Assembly: GCF_041928815.1 (NCBI RefSeq) | Contig: NZ_JBHFEI010000002.1 | Location: 425,478-489,477, forward strand | Length of the DNA stretch: 64,000 bases | Source of the DNA: JBHFEI01 sp041928815 | GTDB lineage: Bacteria; Pseudomonadota; Alphaproteobacteria; Rhizobiales; Rhizobiaceae | Reading direction: 5' to 3' | In this document: positions 26,140-34,518 of the stretch, piece by piece | Layout: the number at the start of each line of letters is the position of its first letter | Numbering within the stretch: the stretch's first letter is position 1 | Position numbers and translations under genes: made by a program | Notes under the pieces: generated by a model | Told to the model about the DNA's origin: nothing | Databases searched by the model: none | The model's input: the letters and a program-made list of their open reading frames with translations, nothing else

Positions 26140-26235
26140 ATGAAGCTTCTGATACAAGTGATGCATTGGACAGCATGGATCCGTCTGACGACAAAGGCCG
26201 GTTGGAAACGGCGACGTCCTGCATCTTCTGGTTGA
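26140..26235 (+). CDS. Possible 31-residue small protein
   Basis: ATG at 26140 follows a strong GAGGGGAGG Shine-Dalgarno at about 10 bases. The frame begins MKLLIQVMHWTAWIRLT and ends in a basic stretch before TGA. The first 17 residues are hydrophobic and amphipathic, the rest Lys/Arg-rich. No family is recognised. It may be a small membrane-active peptide or a chance frame. Confidence 0.25.
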   Translation: MKLLIQVMHWTAWIRLTTKAGWKRRRPASSG

Positions 26236-26279
26236 GGCCGACTTTATGGAAATGGTTGCGCCTGTCGCCAAGCGATAGA

Positions 26280-26437
26280 CGGAAAACAGGGACCTGAAGC
26301 AGCGAGCGGATTGTTAAGGTCGCGGGTCGCTTCAGGCGATGTCGGCGTGCACTGAAACGACGCGGATTGAAACATGGAGATTATGTTGACCTGTCCGAAG
26401 GATGAGCCGTAGCGCCCGCAAGGCCTGCGGCTTTTTC
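26280..26437 (+). ncRNA. Candidate small RNA ending at an intrinsic terminator
   Basis: CCTGAAGC (26293-26300) pairs perfectly with GCTTCAGG (26329-26336); an inner GCGA/TCGC pair extends the fold. About 80 bases on, a GC hairpin with T-run ends the unit. There is no convincing coding frame across it. I see no match to a known alphaproteobacterial RNA family; a promoter is not obvious. Confidence 0.3.
26414..26437 (+). terminator. Rho-independent terminator in the hpt downstream gap
   Basis: CCGCA and TGCGG form a short stem around AGGCC, extended by flanking G/C bases, and are followed by CTTTTTC. It lies 370 bases after hpt, so it ends either a long hpt transcript or a separate small RNA. 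Confidence 0.6.
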
Positions 26438-26539
26438 ATTGCGACAGGACAGATGTCCTGGGAAGCAAAGTGACTGGCCCGAGGGGTCTCTGCTTCCGTG
26501 CCGCACGGCTGTCACCGGTGGAACAGCGCACGAAAGTCT

Positions 26540-26561
26540 GATGACCTAGTGTCTGGTCATC
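26540..26561 (+). repeat. Perfect 7-base inverted repeat in the leader of the small secreted protein gene
   Basis: GATGACC and GGTCATC flank the 8-base loop TAGTGTCT, 45 bases before the ATG at 26607. It could be a leader hairpin or a dimeric repressor operator. Confidence 0.5.
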
Positions 26562-26606
26562 GGCGGACGAAGGGTTCGCCTCCCACACCGAAGAAAGGAT
26601 ATCCCC

Positions 26607-26897
26607 ATGTTCCGCAAGACCGCTCTCTCCGCCCTGGCCGTCGTCGTCCTCGCGACCTCCGCCTTCTCCGTTTCCGCCACCACCGCCTCGGCCGGCAGCC
26701 GCGAGGGCCGCTTCATCGCCGGTGCCGTGATCGGTGTCGCCGCCGGGCTGATCGGCGCCGGCCTGTACGAAAGCGGCCGTCGCGACCGCTACGAGCGCTA
26801 CGACGAAGGGCGCGACTGCTTCGAAAAGCCGGTCCGCCGCTACGATCCCTATTACGGCCACAAGGTCACCGTCGGCTACCGGCTGGTCTGCCGCTGA
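26607..26897 (+). CDS. Small exported protein with glycine-zipper-like segment
   Basis: A 96-residue protein with a good AAAGGA Shine-Dalgarno and a Sec signal peptide (cleavage near TASAGS, about residue 30). The mature part starts with a Gly/Ala-spaced hydrophobic segment (GAVIGVAAGLIGAGLY) and continues with an Arg/Tyr/Asp-rich tail containing two Cys. Similar small periplasmic proteins are common in rhizobia and are annotated hypothetical. It is a single-gene unit ended by a bidirectional hairpin. Confidence 0.75.
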   Translation: MFRKTALSALAVVVLATSAFSVSATTASAGSREGRFIAGAVIGVAAGLIGAGLYESGRRDRYERYDEGRDCFEKPVRRYDPYYGHKVTVGYRLVCR

Positions 26898-26944
26898 CCG
26901 CCGCCGCGCATCGCTTCGGTCGTCGAGAAACCTGACCTTGAAAG

Positions 26945-26977
26945 TGGCACCTGGCGCGCGCGCCACGGTGCCTTCTT
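26945..26977. terminator. Bidirectional terminator between convergent genes
   Basis: GGCACC and GGTGCC enclose a further palindrome (TGGCGCGCGCGCCA), making an almost continuous stem. The + side is followed by TTCTTTC and the - side by ACTTTCAAGG, so it can serve both the small protein gene and the TIGR02302 gene. Confidence 0.65.
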
Positions 26978-26995
26978 TCGCAACCCGTGCCGGGA

Positions 26996-29668
26996 TCAGC
27001 GGATGTCCAACAGGCGCTCCAGATATTGCCGTTCCGTCTCGGGCGAGGCGTTGGTGCCGAGCCGGCGGCGGATCTCCTCGAGGATCTGGCGCGCGCGCTG
27101 GGTGTCGATCTCGTCGGGAACCTTGACCTGCTCGCCGAAATCCGGCCCCATGTTCTGCTGCCGGCGGCCGAGCGGGTCGCGGCCGTTCTGGCCGAATTGC
27201 GGCACGCCCTGTCCAGGCCCCTGGCCGGGGCCCTGCGACTGCATCTGGTTCATCATCTCCTGCGCGCCTTCACGCAGCGCCTGAAGCGCGCGGCCCTGGC
27301 TGCCGAGAGCCTGCTCGCCTTGCGCATTGCCGAGTTCGCCGGCTGCGCCCTGCATCTCCTGCTGCGCCTTGCCGAAACCCTTGCCCGGCTGCATGCCCAT
27401 GCCTTCCATGCCCTGCTGCAACTCTCCGAGTTGCTTGCCGAGCGCTTCCTGCTGGGCGCGCAGCTGCTTCAGCGCCTCGCGCAGCTGTTCGGCGGTCATG
27501 CTGTCGAGCGGGTTCTGGCTTTCCTGCTGTCCGCCCTGCTGCTCGCCCCCCTGCTGGCCGGGATCCTGCTCCTGGCCGAACATTTCCTGATCCTCGCCGG
27601 TCAGGGGGTCGCCGGTCTGCATCCGGTCGCGCAGCGCCTGGTCGAAGCGGAAGGTCTGCTCCATCAGCTGCTGCTGGCGCTGCATCAGCTCGCCGAGCTT
27701 GTCCATCTGCCGGCGCATCTCGCTGTTGTCCTGGCCCTGCTGCTGGTTCGGCGGCATGCGGCCCGCCTGCAGATTGTTCATCATCCGCTGCAGCTCGGAG
27801 AGCATCTGCTTCGCCTGGTCCTTGGCACCCGACTTCGCCAGGTTCTCGATCTGGTCCATCATCTTCTGCAGGTCCTGCTGGCGCAGCACGTTGTTCTGCT
27901 CCGGATTGGCGGCGACCTGCGGGTTCTTCATCGCCTGCTCGGCGAGCGCCTGCATGTACTCCTGCATCGCCTCGCGCAGTTCCTGCATCAGGCGCGAGAT
28001 TTCCTCGTCGCCCGCATTGCGGTCGAGCGCGTCGGAGAGCTCCTGCTGCGCCTCGCGCAGGCGCCGCTCGGCAAGCGACAGGTTGCCGTCCTCGATGCCG
28101 AGCGCGATCTCCCAGAGATACTGCGCCGCGTCGCGCAGCATGTCGTCGTTGTGGGCGAGCTCCATGCGCGCGCGCGCTGACTGGAGCAGCAGGAAATGGG
28201 TCGTGTTCGGGATCGTGTCTTCGGGGCGGATGGTCAGCGCCTCGTTCAGTTCCAGCGCCCGAGGTAATGCATTGGCATCAAGCGCGAAGGTCTGGCGCTG
28301 CTCGGCGACGGCGCCGGCGAGCGGCTCGAAGAAGGTGCGGGCCGGCAGGATCATCTCGACCGGCTGGCTGCGTCCCTCCTGGCCGGCGGCATCGGTCGCC
28401 ACCAGCGTGATGCGCACCGGTTTGCCGGCGAGCGGATGTTCCGTCAGGTTCCTGCTGGTCACGCCCTTTGCCTCGCGCGCGTTGCGGCGCGGCAGGTCGA
28501 GCGTGTAGTCGGGAAGCGGATAGAGCGGGCGTGCGCCGGGAGTCTCCTCCAGCGGCAGGATTTCCGCATGGGCCTCCTGAAGCCCGTAATCGTCCTTGCC
28601 GATGAAACCGATGTCGAGCGCCGCATTGACCGTGATTCGAGGATCGCCGTCGAAGGAAATCTCCGGCGCCTCGTCGGGGATGACCGCGAAGGTCCATGTC
28701 CGCGCGCCGACCGTCAGCGTGCCGTCGGCGGTGACCTTGTAAAGATGGGTCGAAACGCCCGCGGGCGGCGGCACCGGGACCGCCGCCTCGCCGGTGGCGG
28801 TTGCCTCCGGCAGCTTCGCCTCCTCGGCCGGGACGACGATCGGCGCGCCGGCCGCGTCCTTGCGGGCGAAGGTGACGGGTTGGTCGACGCCTCCGGTGAT
28901 GCGCACCGTCAGGTCGCTGAACTGCGGAACGGTGAGCGACGATGCCTCGGTGGCGGCCGGCGGCTCGCCTTCGGTCCGGCCGGTCAGGAACACGGGGGCG
29001 CGGCCGGTATAGGCGGGGGGCGTGACCCAGGCATCGATGCGGATGTCGGGCGCGGCCACCGCCTCTTCCGGCAGATGGACGGCGTCCGACACCATGCCGG
29101 CGCGATTGGAATAGGAATAGGCGAAGGCGACGACCGCGACCAGAACCGGCAAGGCGCGCAGCCCGTAGCGGTCCCTGCGGGCGATGTCGGGTTGCGGCAG
29201 GCCGGTGTCGAGGCGCTCGACGAGGCGCGCCATGCGGGCCTGGTGCTCCGCCCAGAGTGCCGCGGCGAAGGGGCTGTCGGTCGCCGGCCGGTCGTGCTGG
29301 ACGCGGATCGCCTGATGTCTGAGCCCGTTTCGGGCTTCGAGCATGCGGTCGGCATCGTCGGTGGCCGGCCAGCGCAGGCGCAGCAGCGGCAGCAGCGTTA
29401 TGGCAAGCGCGAGCGCGAAGGCGACAAGCGCCACGCCATGCAGCCAGAGGGGCATGATGCGGAAAAGCCCGAGCCAGGCGGTCGACAGGAACAGAAGGAC
29501 GACGGATAGCGGCGCGAGCAGGCGCGGAGCGAGGCTTTCCGCAAACAGCACGAGGCGGGCCCCGTGGCGCGTGAAGGCGAGCCTGCGGCCAAGCGCGAAA
29601 GAAGGGTCCGTGGCGTCCGGCCGTCGTTCCGTCATCCGTCCGTGTTCCTTTCGGCGCTCTGCCGGCAC
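26996..29668 (-). CDS. TIGR02302/DUF4175 family membrane protein
   Basis: An 890-residue protein restricted to alphaproteobacteria. Two closely spaced membrane spans lie near residues 38-90 and a third near 165-185, followed by a large presumably periplasmic region with beta-rich Ig-like segments (250-450) and then long helices. The last 250 residues are very rich in Gln, Met, Glu and Gly with coiled-coil character. Function unknown. It is downstream of lysA on the same strand across a 150-base gap. The start ATG at 29668 could be shortened to 29635 (MTERRPDATD). Confidence 0.88.
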   Translation of the reverse strand: MPAERRKEHGRMTERRPDATDPSFALGRRLAFTRHGARLVLFAESLAPRLLAPLSVVLLFLSTAWLGLFRIMPLWLHGVALVAFALALAITLLPLLRLRWPATDDADRMLEARNGLRHQAIRVQHDRPATDSPFAAALWAEHQARMARLVERLDTGLPQPDIARRDRYGLRALPVLVAVVAFAYSYSNRAGMVSDAVHLPEEAVAAPDIRIDAWVTPPAYTGRAPVFLTGRTEGEPPAATEASSLTVPQFSDLTVRITGGVDQPVTFARKDAAGAPIVVPAEEAKLPEATATGEAAVPVPPPAGVSTHLYKVTADGTLTVGARTWTFAVIPDEAPEISFDGDPRITVNAALDIGFIGKDDYGLQEAHAEILPLEETPGARPLYPLPDYTLDLPRRNAREAKGVTSRNLTEHPLAGKPVRITLVATDAAGQEGRSQPVEMILPARTFFEPLAGAVAEQRQTFALDANALPRALELNEALTIRPEDTIPNTTHFLLLQSARARMELAHNDDMLRDAAQYLWEIALGIEDGNLSLAERRLREAQQELSDALDRNAGDEEISRLMQELREAMQEYMQALAEQAMKNPQVAANPEQNNVLRQQDLQKMMDQIENLAKSGAKDQAKQMLSELQRMMNNLQAGRMPPNQQQGQDNSEMRRQMDKLGELMQRQQQLMEQTFRFDQALRDRMQTGDPLTGEDQEMFGQEQDPGQQGGEQQGGQQESQNPLDSMTAEQLREALKQLRAQQEALGKQLGELQQGMEGMGMQPGKGFGKAQQEMQGAAGELGNAQGEQALGSQGRALQALREGAQEMMNQMQSQGPGQGPGQGVPQFGQNGRDPLGRRQQNMGPDFGEQVKVPDEIDTQRARQILEEIRRRLGTNASPETERQYLERLLDIR

Positions 29669-29816
29669 TCCCGGCTCCTGGACGCTGAGGAGGATAACAC
29701 TGTTTGTGGCGAAGACGAGGGCAGCAACGAAATCGTGATGGAAAAGGCGGCACGCCCGCCGTATCGCCGAGGCCGCGCCCCGTTGCCGGCGGATGCTGGC
29801 AGGGCGTGACCGCGGC

Positions 29817-31085
29817 TCAGTCGAGCCAGTCGGGGACGGAATCGAGCCCGATCAGCTCCTCGAACGTCCGGCGCGGGCGGATGACATGGAAGCGGTCGCC
29901 GCTGACCAGCACTTCCGGCACGAGGAGGCGCGAATTGTAGGTACCGGCCTGCACCGCGCCATAGGCGCCGGCCGAGCCGACGGCGATCAGGTCGCCGGGC
30001 TTCGGCATCGCCATCTCGCGGTCGAGTGCTAGATAGTCGCCGGTTTCGCAGACCGGGCCGACGACGTCGGCGCGGATGCGCGGCGCGTTGGCGGCCGAAA
30101 TCGCCACCGGACGGATCTCGTGAAAGGCCTCGTAGAGCGTCGGGCGGATCAGGTCGTTCATCGCGCCGTCGACGATGACGAAGGTCTTCGAACCGCCGTC
30201 CTTGACGTAGAGCACCTCGGTGACAAGGATGCCTGCATTGCCGACGATGAGGCGCCCCGGCTCGGTGACGATGCGGCAGTTCAGCGATTGCAGCTCGTTC
30301 TTGACGATCCTGGCATAGGCGTCGGGCAGCGGCGGCGGCTGGTTGTCGTCCCTGTAGGGGATGCCGAGCCCGCCGCCGATATCGACATGGTCGATGCGGT
30401 GGCCGTCGCCCCTCAGGACGTCGACGAGCGCCCGCAGCAGCCGGAAGGCATCCTCGAAGGGCTGCAGCTCGGTGATCTGGCTGCCGATATGCATGTCGAT
30501 GCCGGTGACGTCGATGCCGGGAAGGGTCGCGGCATGGGCATAGACGGCGCGGGCGCGCTCGTAGGAGATGCCGAACTTGTTTTCCTTCTTGCCCGTCGAG
30601 ATCTTCGCATGGGTACGGGCATCGACGTCCGGATTGATGCGGAAGGAGACATGTGCCGTCCTCCCGGCCTTCACCGCGCGGGCATTTAGGAGCTCGAGTT
30701 CGGGCTCGGATTCGACGTTGAAGCAGTAGATGCCGGCCGCGATGCCGAGATCCATCTCGCGCGCGGTCTTGCCGACGCCGGAGAACATGATGCGTTCGGC
30801 GGGAATGCCGGCCGCGAGCGCCCGGCGCAGTTCGCCTTCGGAGACGACGTCGACGCCGGCGCCGAGCCGGCCGAGCGTCCTCAGCACCGCCTGGTTCGAA
30901 TTCGCCTTCATCGCATAGCAGACCATGGCGTCGACGCCCGAGAAGGCGCGCGAGAACACATGGTAGTGCCGCTCCAGCGTCGCGGTCGAATAGCAGTAGA
31001 ACGGCGTGCCGACGGCGCGGGCGATCTCCGGAAGGGCCACGTCCTCGGCATGGAGGATACCGTCGCGATAGTCGAAATGGTTCAC
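29817..31085 (-). CDS. lysA: Diaminopimelate decarboxylase
   Basis: A 422-residue PLP enzyme that converts meso-DAP to lysine, the last step of the pathway. The PLP Lys60 is in CYAMKAN; the HIGSQ segment, the GGGLGIPY phosphate-binding loop, EPGRLIVGNAG and the CETGDYLA active-site Cys region all appear in order. Length is normal. It follows lptM by 14 bases, giving the rhizobial argH-lptM-lysA-TIGR02302 order. Confidence 0.97.
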   Translation of the reverse strand: MNHFDYRDGILHAEDVALPEIARAVGTPFYCYSTATLERHYHVFSRAFSGVDAMVCYAMKANSNQAVLRTLGRLGAGVDVVSEGELRRALAAGIPAERIMFSGVGKTAREMDLGIAAGIYCFNVESEPELELLNARAVKAGRTAHVSFRINPDVDARTHAKISTGKKENKFGISYERARAVYAHAATLPGIDVTGIDMHIGSQITELQPFEDAFRLLRALVDVLRGDGHRIDHVDIGGGLGIPYRDDNQPPPLPDAYARIVKNELQSLNCRIVTEPGRLIVGNAGILVTEVLYVKDGGSKTFVIVDGAMNDLIRPTLYEAFHEIRPVAISAANAPRIRADVVGPVCETGDYLALDREMAMPKPGDLIAVGSAGAYGAVQAGTYNSRLLVPEVLVSGDRFHVIRPRRTFEELIGLDSVPDWLD

Positions 31086-31099
31086 GGGCGTTGCTTTTC

Positions 31100-31294
31100 T
31101 TAAAGAAGCGGATCGAGGAAGAAGGGCTTGTCGGCGACGGGCTCGGCTTTTTCCGCCGTGCCGGGCGCCTGTTTCTGGTTGGTGACCGCCGCGCTCGGCC
31201 GGTCGAGATCGCCCTTGCGGCCGCAGCCGGAAAGGGCGAGCACCGGCAGCAGGCTCAATGCCAGGGCCAGGCGGGCCTTGTGTCGCAGTCTCAT
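31100..31294 (-). CDS. lptM: Small lipoprotein of the LptM (YifL) type
   Basis: A 64-residue lipoprotein with signal peptide and lipobox ALSGC near residue 24, immediately followed by GRKGDLDRP, the hallmark LptM motif CGxKGxL. In E. coli LptM helps mature the LptDE outer-membrane LPS translocon. Location between argH and lysA is the classical one in alphaproteobacteria. The remainder is Ala/Lys/Pro-rich and probably disordered. Confidence 0.87.
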   Translation of the reverse strand: MRLRHKARLALALSLLPVLALSGCGRKGDLDRPSAAVTNQKQAPGTAEKAEPVADKPFFLDPLL

Positions 31295-31373
31295 CCGTTC
31301 CGGTCCTTCATCGCCGATCTGTTGTCGCTGCTTCTTAGCGGCATTTTCACCCGCTTGCACGCCCTATCGCCGC

Positions 31374-32777
31374 TTAGAGGCGTTCGCGCCACCAGGCGAT
31401 CTGGTTGCGCACGCCGGCCGGCGACGTGCCGCCGAAGGAGGTGCGGCTCGCGACCGAGGCCTCGACGGTCAGCACGTCGTAGACGCGCGCGTCGATCGCA
31501 CCGTGGATCGCCTTCAGGTCGTCGAGCGTCAGGCCGGCAAGATCGCAGCCCTTCGCCTCGGCGGCGGCGACGGCGCGGCCGGTGACGTGGTGGGCGTCGC
31601 GGAAGGGCAGGCCGACCTCGCGCACCAGCCAGTCGGCGAGGTCCGTCGCGGTCGAGAAGCCGGCGCCGGCGGCGGCCTTCATGCGGTCGGCATTGATCGT
31701 CATGTCGCGGACCATGCCGGTCATGGCGGCGATCGCCAGCTCGATGTTTTCCGCCGCGTCGAACACCTGTTCCTTGTCCTCCTGCATGTCCTTGGAATAG
31801 GCGAGCGGCAGGCCCTTCATCACGGTCAGCAGCGCGATCAGCGAGCCGTTGATGCGGCCGGTCTTGGCGCGCACCAGTTCGGCGGCATCCGGGTTCTTCT
31901 TCTGCGGCATGATCGAGGAGCCGGTGGAGAAGGCGTCCGACAGGCGGATGAAGCCGAATTGCGGCGTCGACCAGATGACGATCTCTTCGGCGAGACGCGA
32001 CAGATGCGTGGCGGCGATCGCGGCGATCGACAGGAATTCCAGCGCGAAGTCGCGGTCGGAGACCGTGTCGATCGAATTGCGGGTCGGCTCGCGGAAGCCG
32101 AGCGCGGCGGCCGTCATGTGTCGGTCGATCGGATAGGGCGTGCCGGCGAGCGCGGCGGCGCCGAGCGGGGATTCGTCAAGCCGGGCGATCGCGTCGCGCA
32201 GGCGCGAGCGGTCGCGGCCGAACATCTCGACATAGGCCATGCAGTGATGGCCGAAGGTGACGGGCTGGGCGGTCTGGAGATGGGTGAAGCCCGGCATCAC
32301 GGTCGCGGCATGTTCCTCGGCGCGGTCGAGGAAGGCGGCAATCAGGCCGGTCAGCATCCGCTCGGCCTTGCCCATCTCCGCCTTCACCCACAGGCGGAAG
32401 TCGACGGCGACCTGGTCGTTGCGCGAGCGGGCGGTGTGCAGGCGGCCGGCCGCGGGGCCGATCAGCGTCGCGAGCCGCGACTCGACGTTCATGTGGATGT
32501 CTTCGAGACGGCGGGAGAATTCGAAGGTGCCGCCCTCGATCTCTGACAGGATCGTGTCCAGCCCGTGAGCGATCTTGACTTCATCCTCGGCGGAAATGAT
32601 GCCCTGATGCGCCAGCATGGCCGCATGCGCCTTCGACCCGGCGATATCCTGCGCGAAAAGCTTCTTGTCGAAGCCGATCGAGGCATTTATCTCCTCCATG
32701 ATCGCATCCGGGCCGGACGCGAAGCGTCCGCCCCACATCGTGTTGGAGGATTTCGGTTCCGATCCGCCGTCAGCCAT
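31374..32777 (-). CDS. argH: Argininosuccinate lyase
   Basis: A 467-residue fumarase-superfamily enzyme that splits argininosuccinate into arginine and fumarate. The N-terminal MWGGRF motif, the TARSRNDQVA segment, HLQTAQPVT with its catalytic His, and the signature SSIMPQKKNPD are all present. ATG at 32777 gives the usual length. It is divergent from tlpA with only 28 bases between start codons, so their promoters must overlap or lie within coding sequence. Confidence 0.97.
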   Translation of the reverse strand: MADGGSEPKSSNTMWGGRFASGPDAIMEEINASIGFDKKLFAQDIAGSKAHAAMLAHQGIISAEDEVKIAHGLDTILSEIEGGTFEFSRRLEDIHMNVESRLATLIGPAAGRLHTARSRNDQVAVDFRLWVKAEMGKAERMLTGLIAAFLDRAEEHAATVMPGFTHLQTAQPVTFGHHCMAYVEMFGRDRSRLRDAIARLDESPLGAAALAGTPYPIDRHMTAAALGFREPTRNSIDTVSDRDFALEFLSIAAIAATHLSRLAEEIVIWSTPQFGFIRLSDAFSTGSSIMPQKKNPDAAELVRAKTGRINGSLIALLTVMKGLPLAYSKDMQEDKEQVFDAAENIELAIAAMTGMVRDMTINADRMKAAAGAGFSTATDLADWLVREVGLPFRDAHHVTGRAVAAAEAKGCDLAGLTLDDLKAIHGAIDARVYDVLTVEASVASRTSFGGTSPAGVRNQIAWWRERL

Positions 32778-32805
32778 GTTCGATGCCCGTTCTGGAGTTT
32801 TGTCA

Positions 32806-33486
32806 ATGACAGATGAAAAGACGCGCCGGCCGGCCGGCCGTCTCATTGCCGCCGCGGCCGTCCTCGGCCTCGTCGCCGGTGCGGCTGCGATATACGTGAA
32901 GGAAACATGGTCTGGCAATGGTGCGGGCGGCGCCGGCGTGCAGACGGCGGCCTCCTGCCCGCTGGCGAAGGAGACGGTCGCGGCGGTAACGCCGTTCCTG
33001 AAGGGCCAGGTGGCGGCGATGGCGCCGGCCGACGATCCGCGCCCGATGACCGGTCTGGCTTTTACGGGCGATGGCGGTAAGCCGCTGACACTCGACGATT
33101 TCGCCGGCAAGACGCTGCTCGTCAATCTCTGGGCGACCTGGTGCGTGCCCTGCCGCGAGGAGATGCCGGCGCTGAACGCGCTGCAGGCGGCGATGGGTGG
33201 CGATCGCTTCGAGGTGGTGGCGATCAACATCGACACCGGCGACGACGAGAAGCCGAAGGCCTTCCTCGAGGAGACGGGCGTCGACGCGCTCGGTCTTTAT
33301 CGCGACGCCTCGATGGGCGTGTTCAACACGCTGAAGAAGGAAGGGCTCGCCTTCGGCCTGCCGGTGACGCTGCTTCTCGACGCAAACGGCTGCCTCGTCG
33401 CGGCGATGAACGGCCCGGCCATCTGGGACAGCGCCGATGCGAAGGCGCTGGTGACGGCGGCGACCGGCGTGGCGCCGAAAGGCTGA
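32806..33486 (+). CDS. tlpA: TlpA-family thiol:disulfide interchange protein
   Basis: A 226-residue membrane-anchored thioredoxin-fold protein. One N-terminal span (about 12-31) and a periplasmic domain with active site WCVPC (Cys113, Cys116) plus an additional Cys51 near the membrane, which matches the TlpA subgroup of Bradyrhizobium that helps cytochrome oxidase copper-site assembly. A cis-Pro motif GLPVT follows. Shine-Dalgarno GGAG is 8 bases upstream. Its stop abuts the cysA stop (shared TGATCA). Confidence 0.9.
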   Translation: MTDEKTRRPAGRLIAAAAVLGLVAGAAAIYVKETWSGNGAGGAGVQTAASCPLAKETVAAVTPFLKGQVAAMAPADDPRPMTGLAFTGDGGKPLTLDDFAGKTLLVNLWATWCVPCREEMPALNALQAAMGGDRFEVVAINIDTGDDEKPKAFLEETGVDALGLYRDASMGVFNTLKKEGLAFGLPVTLLLDANGCLVAAMNGPAIWDSADAKALVTAATGVAPKG

Positions 33487-34518
33487 TCAGCGGCCGCCCT
33501 CGGTTGCGTAGATGCGCGGCCGGTAGATGTCGAGGAAGCCGTTCATGCCGGAAAAGCCGGGGAATTCCGGCGAGGCGTCGAACTCGATGTCGGTACCGTC
33601 GATCGTGTGGGCGATGATGCGGCGCGAATCCGGCCGGTCGATGACCCGGTCGATGACGGCGGGAATGCCGCGCCCGTCCTGGCGCCAGGTGACGTCGGCG
33701 GGACGGAAGAAGATCTCGGCGCCGCCGTCGGGAATCCCGGTCGCGTCGAAGACGACGCCGTGGATCTCCGCCCGCCCGTCCGAAACCCGCGTCGACAGCC
33801 GGTTGGCGTCGCCGAGAAAATTCATGACGAAGGCGCTCGCTGGCGTGCGGCAGACCTCCTCCGGCGTTCCGTTCTGCACGATGCGGCCCTTGTCGAGGAT
33901 GACGACGCGGTCGGCAAGGTCGAGCGCCTCCTCCTGGTCGTGGGTGACGAAAAGGGTGGTGATGCCGAGTTCCTCGTGGATCGCCCGCAGCCAGCGGCGC
34001 AGGTCGCGGCGCACATTGGCGTCGAGCGCGCCGAAGGGCTCGTCGAGGAGCAGCACGCGCGGATCGACGGCGAGCGCGCGGGCGAGCGCCACGCGCTGGC
34101 GCTGGCCGCCGGAGATCTGCGCGGGAAAACGATCCTCCAGACCCTCGAGCTGGATGAGCCTTAACAGTTCGGAAACGCGGGCCGCGATTTCCGCCCTCGA
34201 GCGCTTGACCGCCGAGACCTTCATGCCGAAGGCGATGTTTTCGCCGACGGTCATGTGCGGAAAGAGCGCGTAATGCTGGAAGACGAAGCCGACGCCGCGA
34301 TGGCGCACCGGAATGTCGGTGGCGTCCTCGTCGCCGAAATGGATGGCGCCGCCATCGGCGAATTCGAGGCCGGCGACCATGCGCAGGATTGTCGTCTTGC
34401 CGGACCCGGACGGGCCGAGCAGGGCGACGAGCTCGCCGCTTTCGATCTCCAGCGATACGCCGTGCACCGCGCGGAACGTGTCGAAGGTCTTCACCACCTG
34501 ATCGAGGGTGATCTTCAT
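33487..34518 (-). CDS. cysA: Sulfate/thiosulfate ABC transporter ATP-binding protein CysA
   Basis: A 343-residue ATPase of the sulfate importer. Walker A GPSGSGKTT at 35-43, Q-loop FVFQHYALF, signature SGGQRQR, Walker B LLLDEPFGALD and switch His in FVTHDQEEAL are intact. The C-terminal 110 residues form a TOBE-like regulatory domain (FFRPADVTW). The ATG overlaps the cysW stop by four bases. It is the last gene of a sbp-cysT-cysW-cysA operon. Confidence 0.95.
   Translation of the reverse strand: MKITLDQVVKTFDTFRAVHGVSLEIESGELVALLGPSGSGKTTILRMVAGLEFADGGAIHFGDEDATDIPVRHRGVGFVFQHYALFPHMTVGENIAFGMKVSAVKRSRAEIAARVSELLRLIQLEGLEDRFPAQISGGQRQRVALARALAVDPRVLLLDEPFGALDANVRRDLRRWLRAIHEELGITTLFVTHDQEEALDLADRVVILDKGRIVQNGTPEEVCRTPASAFVMNFLGDANRLSTRVSDGRAEIHGVVFDATGIPDGGAEIFFRPADVTWRQDGRGIPAVIDRVIDRPDSRRIIAHTIDGTDIEFDASPEFPGFSGMNGFLDIYRPRIYATEGGR

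Larger units (their letters stand above)
26046..26606. other. 560-base intergenic region, AT-richer, with several inverted repeats
   Basis: No gene of recognisable family is present. The first 100 bases are clearly AT-rich, including a run of eight T. A tiny frame with a strong Shine-Dalgarno lies at 26140-26235. An 8-base inverted repeat (26293-26336) is followed by a terminator (26414-26436), then a perfect 7-base hairpin (26540-26561) in the leader of the next gene. Composition differs from the flanks. Confidence 0.6.

Noticed and set aside
26436..26966. Minus-strand frame of 176 codons over the small secreted protein gene
   Set aside because: Gly/Asp low-complexity product with no Shine-Dalgarno, antisense to a gene with a proper signal peptide and ribosome binding site.
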